Source: a virus. From it: a stretch of DNA of 47,297 nucleotides. A program made the translations under genes and the position numbers. The DNA lies in IMG/VR virus record IMGVR_UViG_3300050821_005224, positions 1 to 47,297 of that record; one strand, 5' to 3'. The notes beneath the pieces were generated by a model, which saw nothing but the letters and a program-made list of their open reading frames with translations, was not told the DNA's origin and ran no database searches. Each line of letters starts with the position of its first letter. The first letter of the stretch is position 1. Below are positions 1 through 8,067 of the stretch, in pieces.

Positions 1-187
1 AAATATTTATGTTTTGTTCTTTGTTCTTGGAACGTTACGAGAATAAATCACGTTCACGGGTACAAAAGGAGAACATTCTCTCCCTAGCTGGGGGGGGGAG
101 AAAACGAGAACAGCGCATGAAGTAAGGTTAACTTATGCGTCTAGGACATAACGGCAGAATTTGTACGATTTGTTTTCGTAGTTTCTT
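1..187. repeat. left copy of the direct terminal repeat
   Basis: These bases recur at 47110-47297 in the same orientation. The only difference I see is a G run of 9 here (just before position 100) and 10 in the right copy. This is either a genuine short terminal redundancy, as in T7-like phages, or an end overlap of a circular assembly. The repeat contains GGAACGTTA at 29-37 and AAAACGAGAACA at 101-112, motifs that also occur just left of the right copy. Confidence 0.9.
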
Positions 188-301
188 CCTATAAAAAGAT
201 ATTAAACAACTATAGACAACGAAACTATTACTATTGCTAAACTGGCGAGGCCGGGAAAAGTTAATAGAATAAATACCTACCCTGCCCTCTCGGGCATATT
301 G

Positions 302-330
302 TTGATTTTAGACAGAAATAGAGTTATATA
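302..330 (+). promoter_or_regulatory. candidate sigma70-like promoter
   Basis: TTGATT at 302-307 is followed after exactly 17 bases by TATATA at 325-330. It points rightwards into the first iteron array and lies about 630 bases before the first early gene. The motifs are only approximate, so this is a candidate. Confidence 0.3.
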
Positions 331-364
331 GCTAGAACTTGTTTCTGTTTCGTATTATCCCCTC

Positions 365-411
365 TACCATCAATTACCATCAATTACCATCCTCTACCAT
401 CGATTACCATC
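365..411. repeat. iteron array A: five TACCATC copies, 10-bp period
   Basis: TACCATC starts at 365, 375, 385, 395 and 405, exactly 10 bases apart, and a degenerate TATCCAT follows at 414. A mirror array of the complementary motif lies at 634-680. A 10-bp period places every copy on roughly the same face of the helix, as expected for cooperative protein binding in an origin or a silencer/operator. The function is inferred. Confidence 0.85.
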
Positions 412-633
412 CCTATCCATTTTCGCCCCCGCGGATTTTACCCCTTTTCCGACCCCCTGGGAATGTTGTTACTGTGTATTATAGAATAGTCGGATTGTTA
501 TATAGGGTATTTAAAGTTTTTTAACTTTTTTTTGTAGAAATAGACGCATAGATACTCTTAATATTCTTCTATATACAGCAGTAATAACGGTCTTTAGGGG
601 CCGGCAGAGGTGGAGATAGCGAAAAATGATAAC

Positions 634-680
634 GATGGTAATGGATGGTAATGCATGGTAAACGATGGTAATGGATGGTA
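634..680. repeat. iteron array B: GATGGTA copies, inverted to array A
   Basis: GATGGTA occurs at 634, 644, 664 and 674, with a CATGGTA variant at 654, again in exact 10-bp register. GATGGTA is the reverse complement of TACCATC, so this array faces array A across about 220 bases. Each array has five units. Confidence 0.85.
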
Positions 681-877
681 GGAGGGACCGCCGGAAATGA
701 ATTAAGTTATAAGTCTATAATTTATAAGGTTAAAAAGAGATTAAAAAGACTAAATGCGAACGGAGTGAGCGGGCGGCCCAAGAATCTTCAACTACTTTAT
801 ATAATTACTTTTAATACTCAATATCATAATTATATTAGTATAAATAAAACATAATAATAATAACATTCATTTTTCAC

Positions 878-906
878 TTGACACGCGAGAGAAATAGGAG
901 GAGACT
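878..906 (+). promoter_or_regulatory. candidate early promoter
   Basis: A perfect TTGACA (878-883) lies downstream of a very A+T-rich UP-like stretch and about 75 bases before the first early start codon. The matching -10 at 17-base spacing (GAGACT, 901-906) is poor, so an activator, another sigma factor or a different -10 may be involved. Confidence 0.35.
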
Positions 907-955
907 CATTCTTGTCGCGGCGCAGTGTGTTTTTATCTAAGAAGGAAATAAAGCT

Positions 956-1495
956 ATGAATACCAAAGTAACAGAAGTCCAAGTGAAAAAGATATTAGAA
1001 CTAATTAGTTACGGTTTAGTAAAAGGTTTAGGAATACAGAAACCAGGAATGATGTGTGTAGAGGCTGTAGTTAATGCAGCTCTAGGATTGAAACATGGAG
1101 ATAAACCTCCATGTGTTCATAATGTACTTAATGCGTTGAAAATTAGATTAAATGATAGCTGCTGGAGTTCGGATAAAATTCGAGCTAAGGGGTTAAAAAA
1201 ATTAGCTATTCTTCAACTAGATACAAAGAATAATTTTAATGAACAAGAATTTTGTAATAAAATAAAAGTAAAATTTCCTAATTATGCTGCTGATGCTTAT
1301 GCTGATGATTATGCTGATGCTGATGCTGATGCTGCTGCTTATACTGCTGCTGATGCTGCTGCTTATACTGCTGCTTATGATGCTGATGCTGCTTATGCTG
1401 ATAAAATACTTAATTCATTTGCAGAAGGAGTATGTGAAATTCTAATTGAAATGAATGTTCCTGGGTGTAAATGGCTATATCTTCTAGAAGAATAA
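956..1495 (+). CDS. early protein with Ala/Asp/Tyr repeat segment
   Basis: A protein of 179 residues with start at 956, preceded by AAGGAA. Residues about 30-85 contain PGMMCVEAVVNAALGLKHGD, then PPCVHNVLNALKIRLND and WSSD. This resembles a widespread uncharacterised phage family in which such a block is followed by an Ala-rich helical repeat. Residues 111-149 are 39 consecutive Ala, Asp, Tyr or Thr residues (1286-1402), every codon of the form NCT or NAT. Some databases label similar AAAY-repeat proteins putative immunity proteins, but I cannot verify that link. It is the first gene of the early block and so may act on the host immediately after injection. Its function is unknown. Confidence 0.8.
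   Translation: MNTKVTEVQVKKILELISYGLVKGLGIQKPGMMCVEAVVNAALGLKHGDKPPCVHNVLNALKIRLNDSCWSSDKIRAKGLKKLAILQLDTKNNFNEQEFCNKIKVKFPNYAADAYADDYADADADAAAYTAADAAAYTAAYDADAAYADKILNSFAEGVCEILIEMNVPGCKWLYLLEE
1286..1402 (+). repeat. imperfect in-frame codon repeat (GCT/GAT/TAT/ACT)
   Basis: Thirty-nine consecutive codons consist only of GCT, GAT, TAT and a few ACT, encoding an Ala/Asp/Tyr tract within the 179-aa protein. Units such as GCTGATGCT and GCTTAT recur irregularly. Such tracts can change length by slippage or recombination. Confidence 0.9.
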
Positions 1496-1518
1496 AAAAC
1501 ATAAAAACTTAGAGCAGA

Positions 1519-1569
1519 GAAAGAGAAGTAAAATGAAAGTCAAATGTGCGTACAGTGGTCTTCTCTTTC
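1519..1569 (+). promoter_or_regulatory. inverted repeat over the RBS and start of the 410-aa gene
   Basis: GAAAGAGAAG (1519-1528) and CTTCTCTTTC (1560-1569) are perfect 10-bp inverted arms with a 31-base loop containing the ATG at 1533. The left arm is the ribosome binding site itself; the right arm lies in codons 10-13. In RNA this would hide the ribosome binding site. Confidence 0.55.
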
Positions 1570-2765
1570 CTGTTCCAGGTTTTGCTGGAGTTAGAGTTGT
1601 AGGAGTAAGGGCGCCGAATTCTATAAATACTAAAGGCGGATTAATGGAAGAACTTCCTGGAGTAATGACAGGAGCACATCATCCAATCTTTGATATGGAT
1701 CAAATTAGTCTTTTAAGTTTATTGCCAAGTAAGAGAGGTTGGATTGATTGGATGATGTTGAAGAATAAAGGAGAGAAAAAGTTATTGTTCTTAGCTCTGT
1801 TAAAAGCGACTGGATTAGTTGAATTCCAATCTCCTGCATATCCGACAATGAGGACAATGAGTCAGAATATTGAGTTGTTAGTAAAAACAGTAAGATGGCA
1901 ATATATTGTTAATGATGTTGATTATAAGCTGCCAAAAATTGTTATTAACTACTCGAATAGGAAACTAGAAAATCTGTATCATTGGTTAGAAAGATGGAAT
2001 ATTTTAAAGATTGAATGGGCGAAAGACTATCGTTGGAAAGTGCAACAGGAGAAGTTAAAGTTAATTGAGGATAAGTTAGAGAAGAAGATTAAATCTCCAT
2101 ATACTGATATGGATAGAAAGACATATACAGATATGTTGGCTACTTGGGCATTAGATGCTAGTGGTGCGCCTAATAACATACGCGATTATTGGCGTTCAAT
2201 ATTTAATGTATCAATTAAAGGAACTGACATATACAATATTAAAGAAGTTGATATTATAGAATTGATAGAATTCATGGAAACTGAACTATTTAACCATACC
2301 GCTGAACATTTCGGATTTGGAACTATTCAAATGGTTTCTGTTCTTTCCCATCTTAGAAAGATACAGGAGATTAATAAAAAAGGTCTATTTGGCGCGATAG
2401 GAGGAATGACTTTCGAACTATTAGATAATGAAACTGAACAGCCATTGAATATTCATCCAGAAAAAGCCGCACTTGAGAAGATTTTGAATAATGCTCCAAA
2501 AGAAAAGCCAATTAAGGAACAATATCCAAATATTGTAGCATATCTTCGCGCGAAAAATGCGTGGGAGTTGAAAGAAAAACATATGAGTGATAGTGTAGTT
2601 AGAGAACAAATAAGGCAATTACAAGCTGAGCAAGATGAATTTAATTCCTTGCTAGCCGCAGAAGAGTTAGAAAATAATGCGTCAATACTTAGTGATGATG
2701 AGAGAGAGTTAGGAGTGAATTTGTCTTCAATTTCTTCAAAGGATAGGAGGATGGATAATGATTAA
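1533..2765 (+). CDS. early protein of unknown function, probably replication-associated
   Basis: A protein of 410 residues starting at 1533 after GAGAAG. I do not recognise a named domain. The N-terminus has CAYSGLLFPVPGF, the middle is rich in Trp and charged residues (around LYHWLERW and ATWALDASG), and the last 80 residues are highly charged and probably helical or disordered. It is the first large gene of a tightly packed cluster ending in the RecD-like helicase, and it overlaps the next gene by 8 bases. That position suggests a helicase loader, primosome or origin factor, but this is inference only. A 10-bp inverted repeat covers its ribosome binding site. Confidence 0.75.
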   Translation: MKVKCAYSGLLFPVPGFAGVRVVGVRAPNSINTKGGLMEELPGVMTGAHHPIFDMDQISLLSLLPSKRGWIDWMMLKNKGEKKLLFLALLKATGLVEFQSPAYPTMRTMSQNIELLVKTVRWQYIVNDVDYKLPKIVINYSNRKLENLYHWLERWNILKIEWAKDYRWKVQQEKLKLIEDKLEKKIKSPYTDMDRKTYTDMLATWALDASGAPNNIRDYWRSIFNVSIKGTDIYNIKEVDIIELIEFMETELFNHTAEHFGFGTIQMVSVLSHLRKIQEINKKGLFGAIGGMTFELLDNETEQPLNIHPEKAALEKILNNAPKEKPIKEQYPNIVAYLRAKNAWELKEKHMSDSVVREQIRQLQAEQDEFNSLLAAEELENNASILSDDERELGVNLSSISSKDRRMDND

Positions 2766-3000
2766 TCCAGAAAGGGACGAATTTATTAATAATGAATATG
2801 ATCGTCGAAGCTATAATAGGCTTCAACTTGCTCCGAATGTTTGTCATATTGAAAAAGAGAGTAATCCATATTCTATTGCAGAAAAGAATGCTACATTTGA
2901 GCAGAGTTTTGATGAAATGGTCAATATTTCTAAATTAATTCATACAAAACTCAACATCATTTGTGATACTCATCGTATGCGTTGGCAGAGGAGTAAGTAA
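2758..3000 (+). CDS. small hypothetical early protein
   Basis: An 80-residue protein that starts inside the end of the previous gene (8-base overlap), with GGAGG just upstream. It is polar and charged with no membrane segment and no recognised domain. Its last codons contain AGGAGTAA, which serves as the ribosome binding site of the next gene, so the two are translationally coupled. Function unknown. Confidence 0.65.
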   Translation: MINPERDEFINNEYDRRSYNRLQLAPNVCHIEKESNPYSIAEKNATFEQSFDEMVNISKLIHTKLNIICDTHRMRWQRSK

Positions 3001-3003
3001 ACT

Positions 3004-3192
3004 ATGATCAATCCAAAAGCTATGAAGCCAATTATTACAAAATATCTTGATATAATGATAATATCAGGAAATGATAAATCTGTATTTGCAGTGAGAATTT
3101 TACTCCCACTTCTTTTATTAAATCTATCAATGGCAATATTTTTCATAGGATATATTCCTCATTTTAATTTTGGCTACTGGAGGAGTAAATAA
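3004..3192 (+). CDS. small single-span membrane protein
   Basis: A 62-residue protein. Residues about 28-50 form one hydrophobic segment (VRILLPLLLLNLSMAIFFIG), so it is probably an inner-membrane peptide. It follows the preceding gene by 3 bases and ends with GGAGGAGTAAATAA, which supplies the ribosome binding site of the helicase gene. Membrane peptides of this size in early phage regions can be superinfection-exclusion or host-inhibitory factors. A lysis role is less likely in the early block. Function unproven. Confidence 0.55.
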   Translation: MINPKAMKPIITKYLDIMIISGNDKSVFAVRILLPLLLLNLSMAIFFIGYIPHFNFGYWRSK

Positions 3193-3196
3193 GAAA

Positions 3197-5338
3197 ATGG
3201 CTAATATTACTGCTGCGAAATTTCAAGAACTTCTCGCGCGAGCTAAAGCTATAGCAGCAGCGGCGAAAGAAGAAGATGAAGTAGCAAGTATTGCTACAAT
3301 TGAACAGTTAATGGAAAAGGAGAAACCAGATTATGTTGATAATACTTGCCATGAAGCAACCAACATTAATGGTCCAAGCACCATTTATGATGATGTTATT
3401 TCCAAATCCAAATCATTGGACACAGACTTGGAAGGATCTTCAGTTAAACTTCCAAGAATATACGGTGTTGCAAGAGACGATATTATACTCAATACCAAGC
3501 AACAACTAATTCAAGACACCATTCTAACTGGCGCAGATTGTGTATTAATTGGAGCAGCTGGAACAGGTAAAACTACTTCAATGCGCTCTGTTACTAGAAA
3601 ATTGATAGAAACAAATCAAGTGCCGAAATTACTTAATAACACTAAATGGCTACTCAGCGGTGTTCCAGGAATTCTTATCTGTTCCTACACACGAAAGGCA
3701 GTAAATAACATTCGCCACGCTGTAGTAGATGAACTTAAACAACATACCCTTACTCTTCATAAAGTTCTCGAATTTGCTCCTGTCTTCTACGAAATTCAAG
3801 ATCCGAAAGATCCAACTAAGTTCAAGAAAACAATGCGGTTTGAACCTCAACGTAATCGTTATAATCCACTTCCTAAAGAACTTCAGCTTATCATCTTTGA
3901 AGAAAGTTCAATGATTTCTGTTGAACTTTACCTAATGCTACAAGATGCTCTTCCTCATCCTCATCAAGAAGTATTTATTGGAGATATACAGCAATTGCCT
4001 CCGATTTTTGGTAAAGCTATTCTCGGTTTTAAGCTATCAATGTTACCCGTTATTGAACTAACAGAAGTTTACCGCCAAGCTCTTCAATCACCAATTATTG
4101 ATCTAGCTTGGAAAATTTTAAGTGGCGATCCTACTGGAAAGATTTTCTCTACTAAGACAGTAGAGAAGAAAGTATTCTCTCAAGTCTTGAAGAGAGAAGT
4201 TACTCGTATTGAAGTTCCATCTTTAATTACTTTGTCCCGTGAAACAGAATACGGCACTGTAATCTTCCAGCCCTGGCAGAAGAAACTTTCTGCTGATATG
4301 GCATTGAATACTTTCAATAAACAAGTTCAACAGTGGATAGAAGTTGATTACTTTAACCCAGATGAAGATATTATCCTCTGTCCATTTAATAAAGCATTCG
4401 GCACTATCGAGATCAATAAATCTATCGCTAATTATCTTGGCCGGAAACGCGGCGCAGTAGTTTATGAAGTAATCGCGGGGTATAATAAACATTATCTTGC
4501 TGAAGGAGATAGAGTACTCTTCGATAAAGAAGATGCTACTATTATCTCTATCAACCGTAACGGAGAATATCTAGGAAAATTATATCAAGCTCCTTCTATC
4601 CACCTCGACCGTCATGGTCATATGTCACAAAGTATATCCGAAGAAGAACGTCTTGCTCTACAGGCGGAAGATAATATAGACTTCAATGCCGAAGAAATTG
4701 ATAGAATGATGGAGTTGACAGTTGAAGCAATGAATAATGAGGAAAGAGTTCAAGCTGCTAGTCATATTGTAACGCTAAAATTAACATATAGTGATGACGA
4801 AGTTACTCTCTCTGACGCCGCAGAGATTAATAACTTACTCGGCGGCTATGCTCTTACAGTACACAAATTTCAAGGAAGTGAGAATGAGAAGATATTCTTT
4901 GTAATGCACGAAAGTCATAGAGTAATGAACCAAAGGGAACTACTTTATACTGCGGTTACAAGAGCAAAGAATTTCTTACACATAATCTGTGAAGTTGGTA
5001 CATTCTACAAAGGAGTTAAGTCTCAAAAAATCAAAGGAAATACGATCGCTGAAAAGTCACTTAAGTTTATTAACGAAAGTGCAAAGATGGAAGAAATTCA
5101 GGCGATTAGTAATCAATTGAAGAAAGAAGGAGATAAGCATAAGTTGGTTAGGAAAGTTGTAGAAACTGAGGATATTCATGAATATATAAATGGAATTGAA
5201 GAGATTAGTAATTACAAAGAGTTAGATAATCACACTATTTCTACTATAGTAGTTCCAGTAGAGACAGTAGCAGTAGTTAATCCTATTGAAGTTGCTCGTC
5301 AGAAGTTAGCTGAACTTCGCGCCAGGAAAGGAAGATAG
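3197..5338 (+). CDS. RecD/Dda-like superfamily 1B DNA helicase
   Basis: A 713-residue ATP-dependent 5'-3' helicase. The start at 3197 is chosen because GGAGGAG ends about 11 bases upstream; an ATG at 3170 precedes that site. Walker A GAAGTGKTT is at residues 119-127, Walker B/DEAD-like IIFEESS at 232-238, GDIQQLPP (motif III) at 262-269, HKFQGSE (motif V) near 556-562 and YTAVTRAK (motif VI) at 584-591. The C-terminal half matches the UvrD_C_2 domain of RecD2 and phage Dda. The first 100 residues are acidic and low-complexity. It probably unwinds forks or helps recombination with the nuclease and ATPase encoded downstream. Confidence 0.93.
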   Translation: MANITAAKFQELLARAKAIAAAAKEEDEVASIATIEQLMEKEKPDYVDNTCHEATNINGPSTIYDDVISKSKSLDTDLEGSSVKLPRIYGVARDDIILNTKQQLIQDTILTGADCVLIGAAGTGKTTSMRSVTRKLIETNQVPKLLNNTKWLLSGVPGILICSYTRKAVNNIRHAVVDELKQHTLTLHKVLEFAPVFYEIQDPKDPTKFKKTMRFEPQRNRYNPLPKELQLIIFEESSMISVELYLMLQDALPHPHQEVFIGDIQQLPPIFGKAILGFKLSMLPVIELTEVYRQALQSPIIDLAWKILSGDPTGKIFSTKTVEKKVFSQVLKREVTRIEVPSLITLSRETEYGTVIFQPWQKKLSADMALNTFNKQVQQWIEVDYFNPDEDIILCPFNKAFGTIEINKSIANYLGRKRGAVVYEVIAGYNKHYLAEGDRVLFDKEDATIISINRNGEYLGKLYQAPSIHLDRHGHMSQSISEEERLALQAEDNIDFNAEEIDRMMELTVEAMNNEERVQAASHIVTLKLTYSDDEVTLSDAAEINNLLGGYALTVHKFQGSENEKIFFVMHESHRVMNQRELLYTAVTRAKNFLHIICEVGTFYKGVKSQKIKGNTIAEKSLKFINESAKMEEIQAISNQLKKEGDKHKLVRKVVETEDIHEYINGIEEISNYKELDNHTISTIVVPVETVAVVNPIEVARQKLAELRARKGR

Positions 5339-5340
5339 CT

Positions 5341-5679
5341 ATGGCTGCTAGAGATGAACAAAATTTTGTATCCACAGATAGTTTGGAAGCGGCTCTTCAA
5401 CTCCTAAATTGGAATAACATTAGAGTTTCAAAAGAATTAGGTTATTCTTCTAGCGCAATATCGAATTGGCGTTTGGAAAAAAGAATGCCTAGAGTTGTTA
5501 GTTTAGCACTAGAGCGAATTTTAGACGGAAAAACTGTAGATGTTGAAGTTCCTGAAACTCTAATACTAATTAAAGCGAAGAATGGTAAATCTTCTGTTAT
5601 TTGGTCAGGTTATCCTCAAGGAAAAGTAGAATTAAATGGAAAAGTATTTCTTCTTGTACCTTATGAAGAAGGAAAGTAA
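5341..5679 (+). CDS. small helix-turn-helix (XRE/Cro-like) protein
   Basis: A 112-residue protein. Residues about 14-63 (LEAALQLLNW to SLALERILDG) look like a Cro/C1-type helix-turn-helix, with SSSAISNWRLEKRMP as the recognition helix and following turn. The C-terminal 45 residues may form a beta-rich domain. It starts 2 bases after the helicase stop and is probably a DNA-binding regulator of early genes; its target sites are unknown. Confidence 0.7.
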   Translation: MAARDEQNFVSTDSLEAALQLLNWNNIRVSKELGYSSSAISNWRLEKRMPRVVSLALERILDGKTVDVEVPETLILIKAKNGKSSVIWSGYPQGKVELNGKVFLLVPYEEGK

Positions 5680-5681
5680 CT

Positions 5682-5921
5682 ATGACTAAGAATATGAAAG
5701 AAGTTACTATTCAACTTTCTCCTATGGAAGTTGTTCTAATTCGGCGCACAAATTGGCTTAGGACTATTAATGAAAGTATTCAAATTATTGAACTTCTCAG
5801 ACCAAAATCTCCAATAGAAGGACGTAGTTCATTAGATGACACACTAGCAGATTTAGAGTCTATGAGGAATAAAATAGAGAAGATACGAATTAAACTTCTA
5901 GTGGGGTTAGATTTATTATGA
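5682..5921 (+). CDS. small hypothetical protein, helical
   Basis: A 79-residue protein, largely helical. The second half (LADLESMRNKIEKIRIKLL) has coiled-coil spacing. It starts after AAGGAA and overlaps the next gene by 4 bases (ATGA). A 7-bp inverted repeat (5675-5681 with 5702-5708) encloses the first codons but is short enough to be chance. No family recognised. Confidence 0.55.
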   Translation: MTKNMKEVTIQLSPMEVVLIRRTNWLRTINESIQIIELLRPKSPIEGRSSLDDTLADLESMRNKIEKIRIKLLVGLDLL

Positions 5922-6133
5922 CTCTCCCTTCTGGCGGACAATTCGATAAACTCTCCGATAATGGAGATCATTATTCTCAATTGAGAGAAGAATTAGGAAG
6001 GGAAATGACTAGAGATGAATGGTATAGATATCAATATATACAATTTTTATTCTTTGAATATTCTCGAAGAAATAGGGAAATTAGACAAGCGATTGCATTC
6101 TGGAAATCTCTAGCTAAAGGAGACAAGAAATGA
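5918..6133 (+). CDS. small hypothetical protein
   Basis: A 71-residue protein translationally coupled at both ends by 4-base ATGA overlaps. It contains LREELGREMTRDEWYRYQ and a basic, aromatic C-terminus (FFEYSRRNREIRQAIAFW). It is probably a soluble helical protein; I recognise no domain. Confidence 0.55.
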   Translation: MTLPSGGQFDKLSDNGDHYSQLREELGREMTRDEWYRYQYIQFLFFEYSRRNREIRQAIAFWKSLAKGDKK

Positions 6134-6933
6134 CCTCAATTGGTCGCTTTGAGCCCTGTTTTGAGCAGTCTATCATTTCTACTTTCAAGGAAAATGAGAC
6201 AGAATGTATGAAATTTATTGAAGAAAACACTAGTAAAGATGAGTCTGCTTTTGTAAAATCTCTAATTAGTGGATATCATAGATATAAAAACTTCAATGCG
6301 AAACAATATCCATATATTGTTGGATACTATCTCCTTCTAACTAAAGCAGTAAATGGAGAGTGTAACGAAGATTATGAACAAGAGCATAGAGTAAGTGCGC
6401 GAAAAGGCACCTTAACTTTCCAAGAAATTTCTGGCATTTCCATTCTCAATCTTCTTCGTACTGCTATAGCTAACGGTAAACAAGACCCATTTATCGACTA
6501 CACTCCAGAATATTCTCCAGAAGAAAGTTTTTGTAAAAAAGTTCGCTTTTGCCTTCCTAAATATGCCGATGAAAAAGGTGCATTTATCCTTAACTATACT
6601 CCAAACGCTAAAGCTGATGGAAAGCTATTCCTTGGCTCCATTCATCTTGATGGTTATGTAGATTGGACAAGTCTAGCTAAGAGTGAGCCAAAGTTAGTTT
6701 TAGAACTTCAGAAACTTTTTCAAAATCCAGTAGATTGTCTGGCTCGCGCTGGAAGGAGATTAATTTGTTGTTGTTTCTGTGGTAAACAATTAGACACATC
6801 TATTTCCCGATATCATGGTTATGGACCAGTTTGCGCCGGTAAATTTGGACTTCCTTGGGAAGGAGATCCTAATAAGATTACTGATAAAGATAAAAATAAT
6901 AAAGGTCCAGAAGATTTGTTAGCTTCATTGTGA
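6130..6933 (+). CDS. zinc-ribbon protein, DUF6011-like C-terminus
   Basis: A 267-residue protein. Near residues 213-240 it has CCCFCGKQL, then SRYHGYGPVCAGKFGLPW. This is the CxxCG...GYGPVCA pattern of the DUF6011-type zinc ribbon common in phage and actinobacterial proteins. The N-terminal 200 residues are unassigned. The last residues (EDLLASL) resemble the acidic-hydrophobic tail of several neighbouring early proteins. It is probably a nucleic-acid-associated early protein; the exact role is unknown. Confidence 0.7.
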   Translation: MTSIGRFEPCFEQSIISTFKENETECMKFIEENTSKDESAFVKSLISGYHRYKNFNAKQYPYIVGYYLLLTKAVNGECNEDYEQEHRVSARKGTLTFQEISGISILNLLRTAIANGKQDPFIDYTPEYSPEESFCKKVRFCLPKYADEKGAFILNYTPNAKADGKLFLGSIHLDGYVDWTSLAKSEPKLVLELQKLFQNPVDCLARAGRRLICCCFCGKQLDTSISRYHGYGPVCAGKFGLPWEGDPNKITDKDKNNKGPEDLLASL

Positions 6934-6950
6934 AGCAACGGAGAAAGAAG

Positions 6951-7208
6951 ATGACTTCCTGCGCTCACTCTAAAGACTCCCATTTTACTCGCTCCTTCTA
7001 TCCAATAAAGGAACAATATACTCCTATTCAAATTCCATCTCCTACTCGGAGAGATAAAGACTATCCTATTGAACCTCGTCTAGCTCAACTATCTATCCTC
7101 TATGAACGTATCTTCAATCCTAATCCTCGCTTTGTATTAGAAGCGATAGGAAGGGCTATAGTAAATAACAGAAAATCTCTACTTGACACTGAAGCCGCCC
7201 GCGAGTAA
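6951..7208 (+). CDS. small hypothetical early protein
   Basis: An 85-residue protein. I choose ATG at 6951 because GGAG at 6940-6943 is correctly spaced; a GTG at 6930 in the same frame is possible. The first half is rich in Pro, Tyr and basic residues (PIQIPSPTRRDKDYPIEPR). The second half looks helical (LSILYERIF...EAIGRAIVNN). No family recognised. Confidence 0.55.
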   Translation: MTSCAHSKDSHFTRSFYPIKEQYTPIQIPSPTRRDKDYPIEPRLAQLSILYERIFNPNPRFVLEAIGRAIVNNRKSLLDTEAARE

Positions 7209-7266
7209 GCTACAACTCCCATCAAAGAGCACTCCTGCTCACAACTATGGAAAGAGAGTAAATAAA

Positions 7267-8043
7267 ATGAGTGAAGTCCAGACTTCTGCTACTGTCGAAA
7301 CGGCAAAGAAGCCAGTTGTTGAACTCCAGCATCGTCATCATCATGATGAGTCTACTGGAAAAGATCATCCTCTCACTATGTCTCGCGAGATGAAGTTTTC
7401 TTTCCGCACTATTGTTGTAGACGGTCCTCAAGTTAAGGAGCCTGTTACTGGCGCTCCTGCAACGAAGGATGATAAGAAGTCGGCTGCGGCAAAGAAGGAT
7501 ATCTACGTTATCAAGCGTCCTAGTCTAGAGTTAGTTCTTCCTGTTCCAACTCCTTACGGTATTCATCGCGCACTTCAAGATGATAAGTGTCGCGATTGGC
7601 TTGTCAATGTTGTAGCAGATCAAATTCGTGATGCTGCAATTTGGCAGATTGCTCCTGATGAAGGTACTGCGGTCAACAGTCAGGAAGCACTCGACTATAA
7701 CAAGTTGACAATTGAGTATCTTGCCAATCTTCCTCCTTCGGAACGTGGAGTTGGTATTAGAAAGGAGAAGTGGGAGCTCTGGGAAGCAGATTACAAGGCT
7801 GTTATGCCTGCGGTTACTGGAAAGAATGAGAAGCAAATTCAGACTGCTCTTGACTTGTTCTTGAAGCGTCTTCAGCCTTGTCGTGGGAATAAGAAGGTTC
7901 TTGCGGCCCTCAAGGAACAGCTTTCTCTGTGGATTGCAAACAGCCAGAATGCTGAAGAATTCGGAGATATCGCACTCTATCTCGATGGAAAGCTCGATGC
8001 TTTCATGAGTGCAGATGAGGAGGCGTTGCTGGCGAACTTGTAG
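7267..8043 (+). CDS. abundant early protein of unknown function, possible ssDNA-binding role
   Basis: A 258-residue protein starting at ATG 7267 after GAGAG. It has a His-rich patch (QHRHHHDE) near residue 25, then KRPSLELVLPVPTPYGIHRAL. This beta-strand plus PTP-helix region resembles a family I recall from many environmental phages without assigned function. The C-terminal half is helical and ends in DEEALLANL. Codon choice is richer in C and G than in its neighbours, a pattern shared with the putative SSB gene and suggesting strong expression. It is followed by the only clear intrinsic terminator in the early block. A structural role in replication is plausible but unproven. Confidence 0.75.
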   Translation: MSEVQTSATVETAKKPVVELQHRHHHDESTGKDHPLTMSREMKFSFRTIVVDGPQVKEPVTGAPATKDDKKSAAAKKDIYVIKRPSLELVLPVPTPYGIHRALQDDKCRDWLVNVVADQIRDAAIWQIAPDEGTAVNSQEALDYNKLTIEYLANLPPSERGVGIRKEKWELWEADYKAVMPAVTGKNEKQIQTALDLFLKRLQPCRGNKKVLAALKEQLSLWIANSQNAEEFGDIALYLDGKLDAFMSADEEALLANL

Positions 8044-8067
8044 AAGCTAGTAGTCTAATTACTGAAG

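Larger units (their letters stand above)
188..955. other. non-coding control region before the early genes
   Basis: About 770 bases without a convincing gene; the one short open frame (339-524) is Pro/Tyr/Phe-rich and crosses the iterons, so I discount it. The stretch holds the two facing iteron arrays, A+T-rich DNA, two candidate sigma70-type promoters and small G+C-rich patches (for example a GCCC/GGGC hairpin around 285-296). By content and position it is the best candidate for a replication origin and early promoter region. Confidence 0.6.

Noticed and set aside
339-524. 61-residue open frame in the control region
   Set aside because: It runs through the iteron array, has no good ribosome binding site and biased composition, so it is probably not a gene.
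365-680. Short regular repeats as a CRISPR array
   Set aside because: Units are 7 bp with 3-bp gaps; there are no spacer-length intervals and no cas genes.
2758-3192. Similar starts (MINP) and ends (RSK) of two small proteins as evidence of duplication
   Set aside because: The ends are set by embedded ribosome binding sites (AGGAGTAA) and the remainder does not align; the start similarity is four residues.
5675-5708. 7-bp inverted repeat at the start of the 79-aa gene, and similar 7-bp cases such as 8113-8142
   Set aside because: At this length such pairs are expected by chance in A+T-rich DNA; listed only as weak context for the longer hairpins.
6951-8043. Frame open to TTG 7183 as the start of the 258-aa gene
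   Set aside because: The ATG at 7267 has a correctly placed GAGAG site and avoids overlap with the preceding gene.
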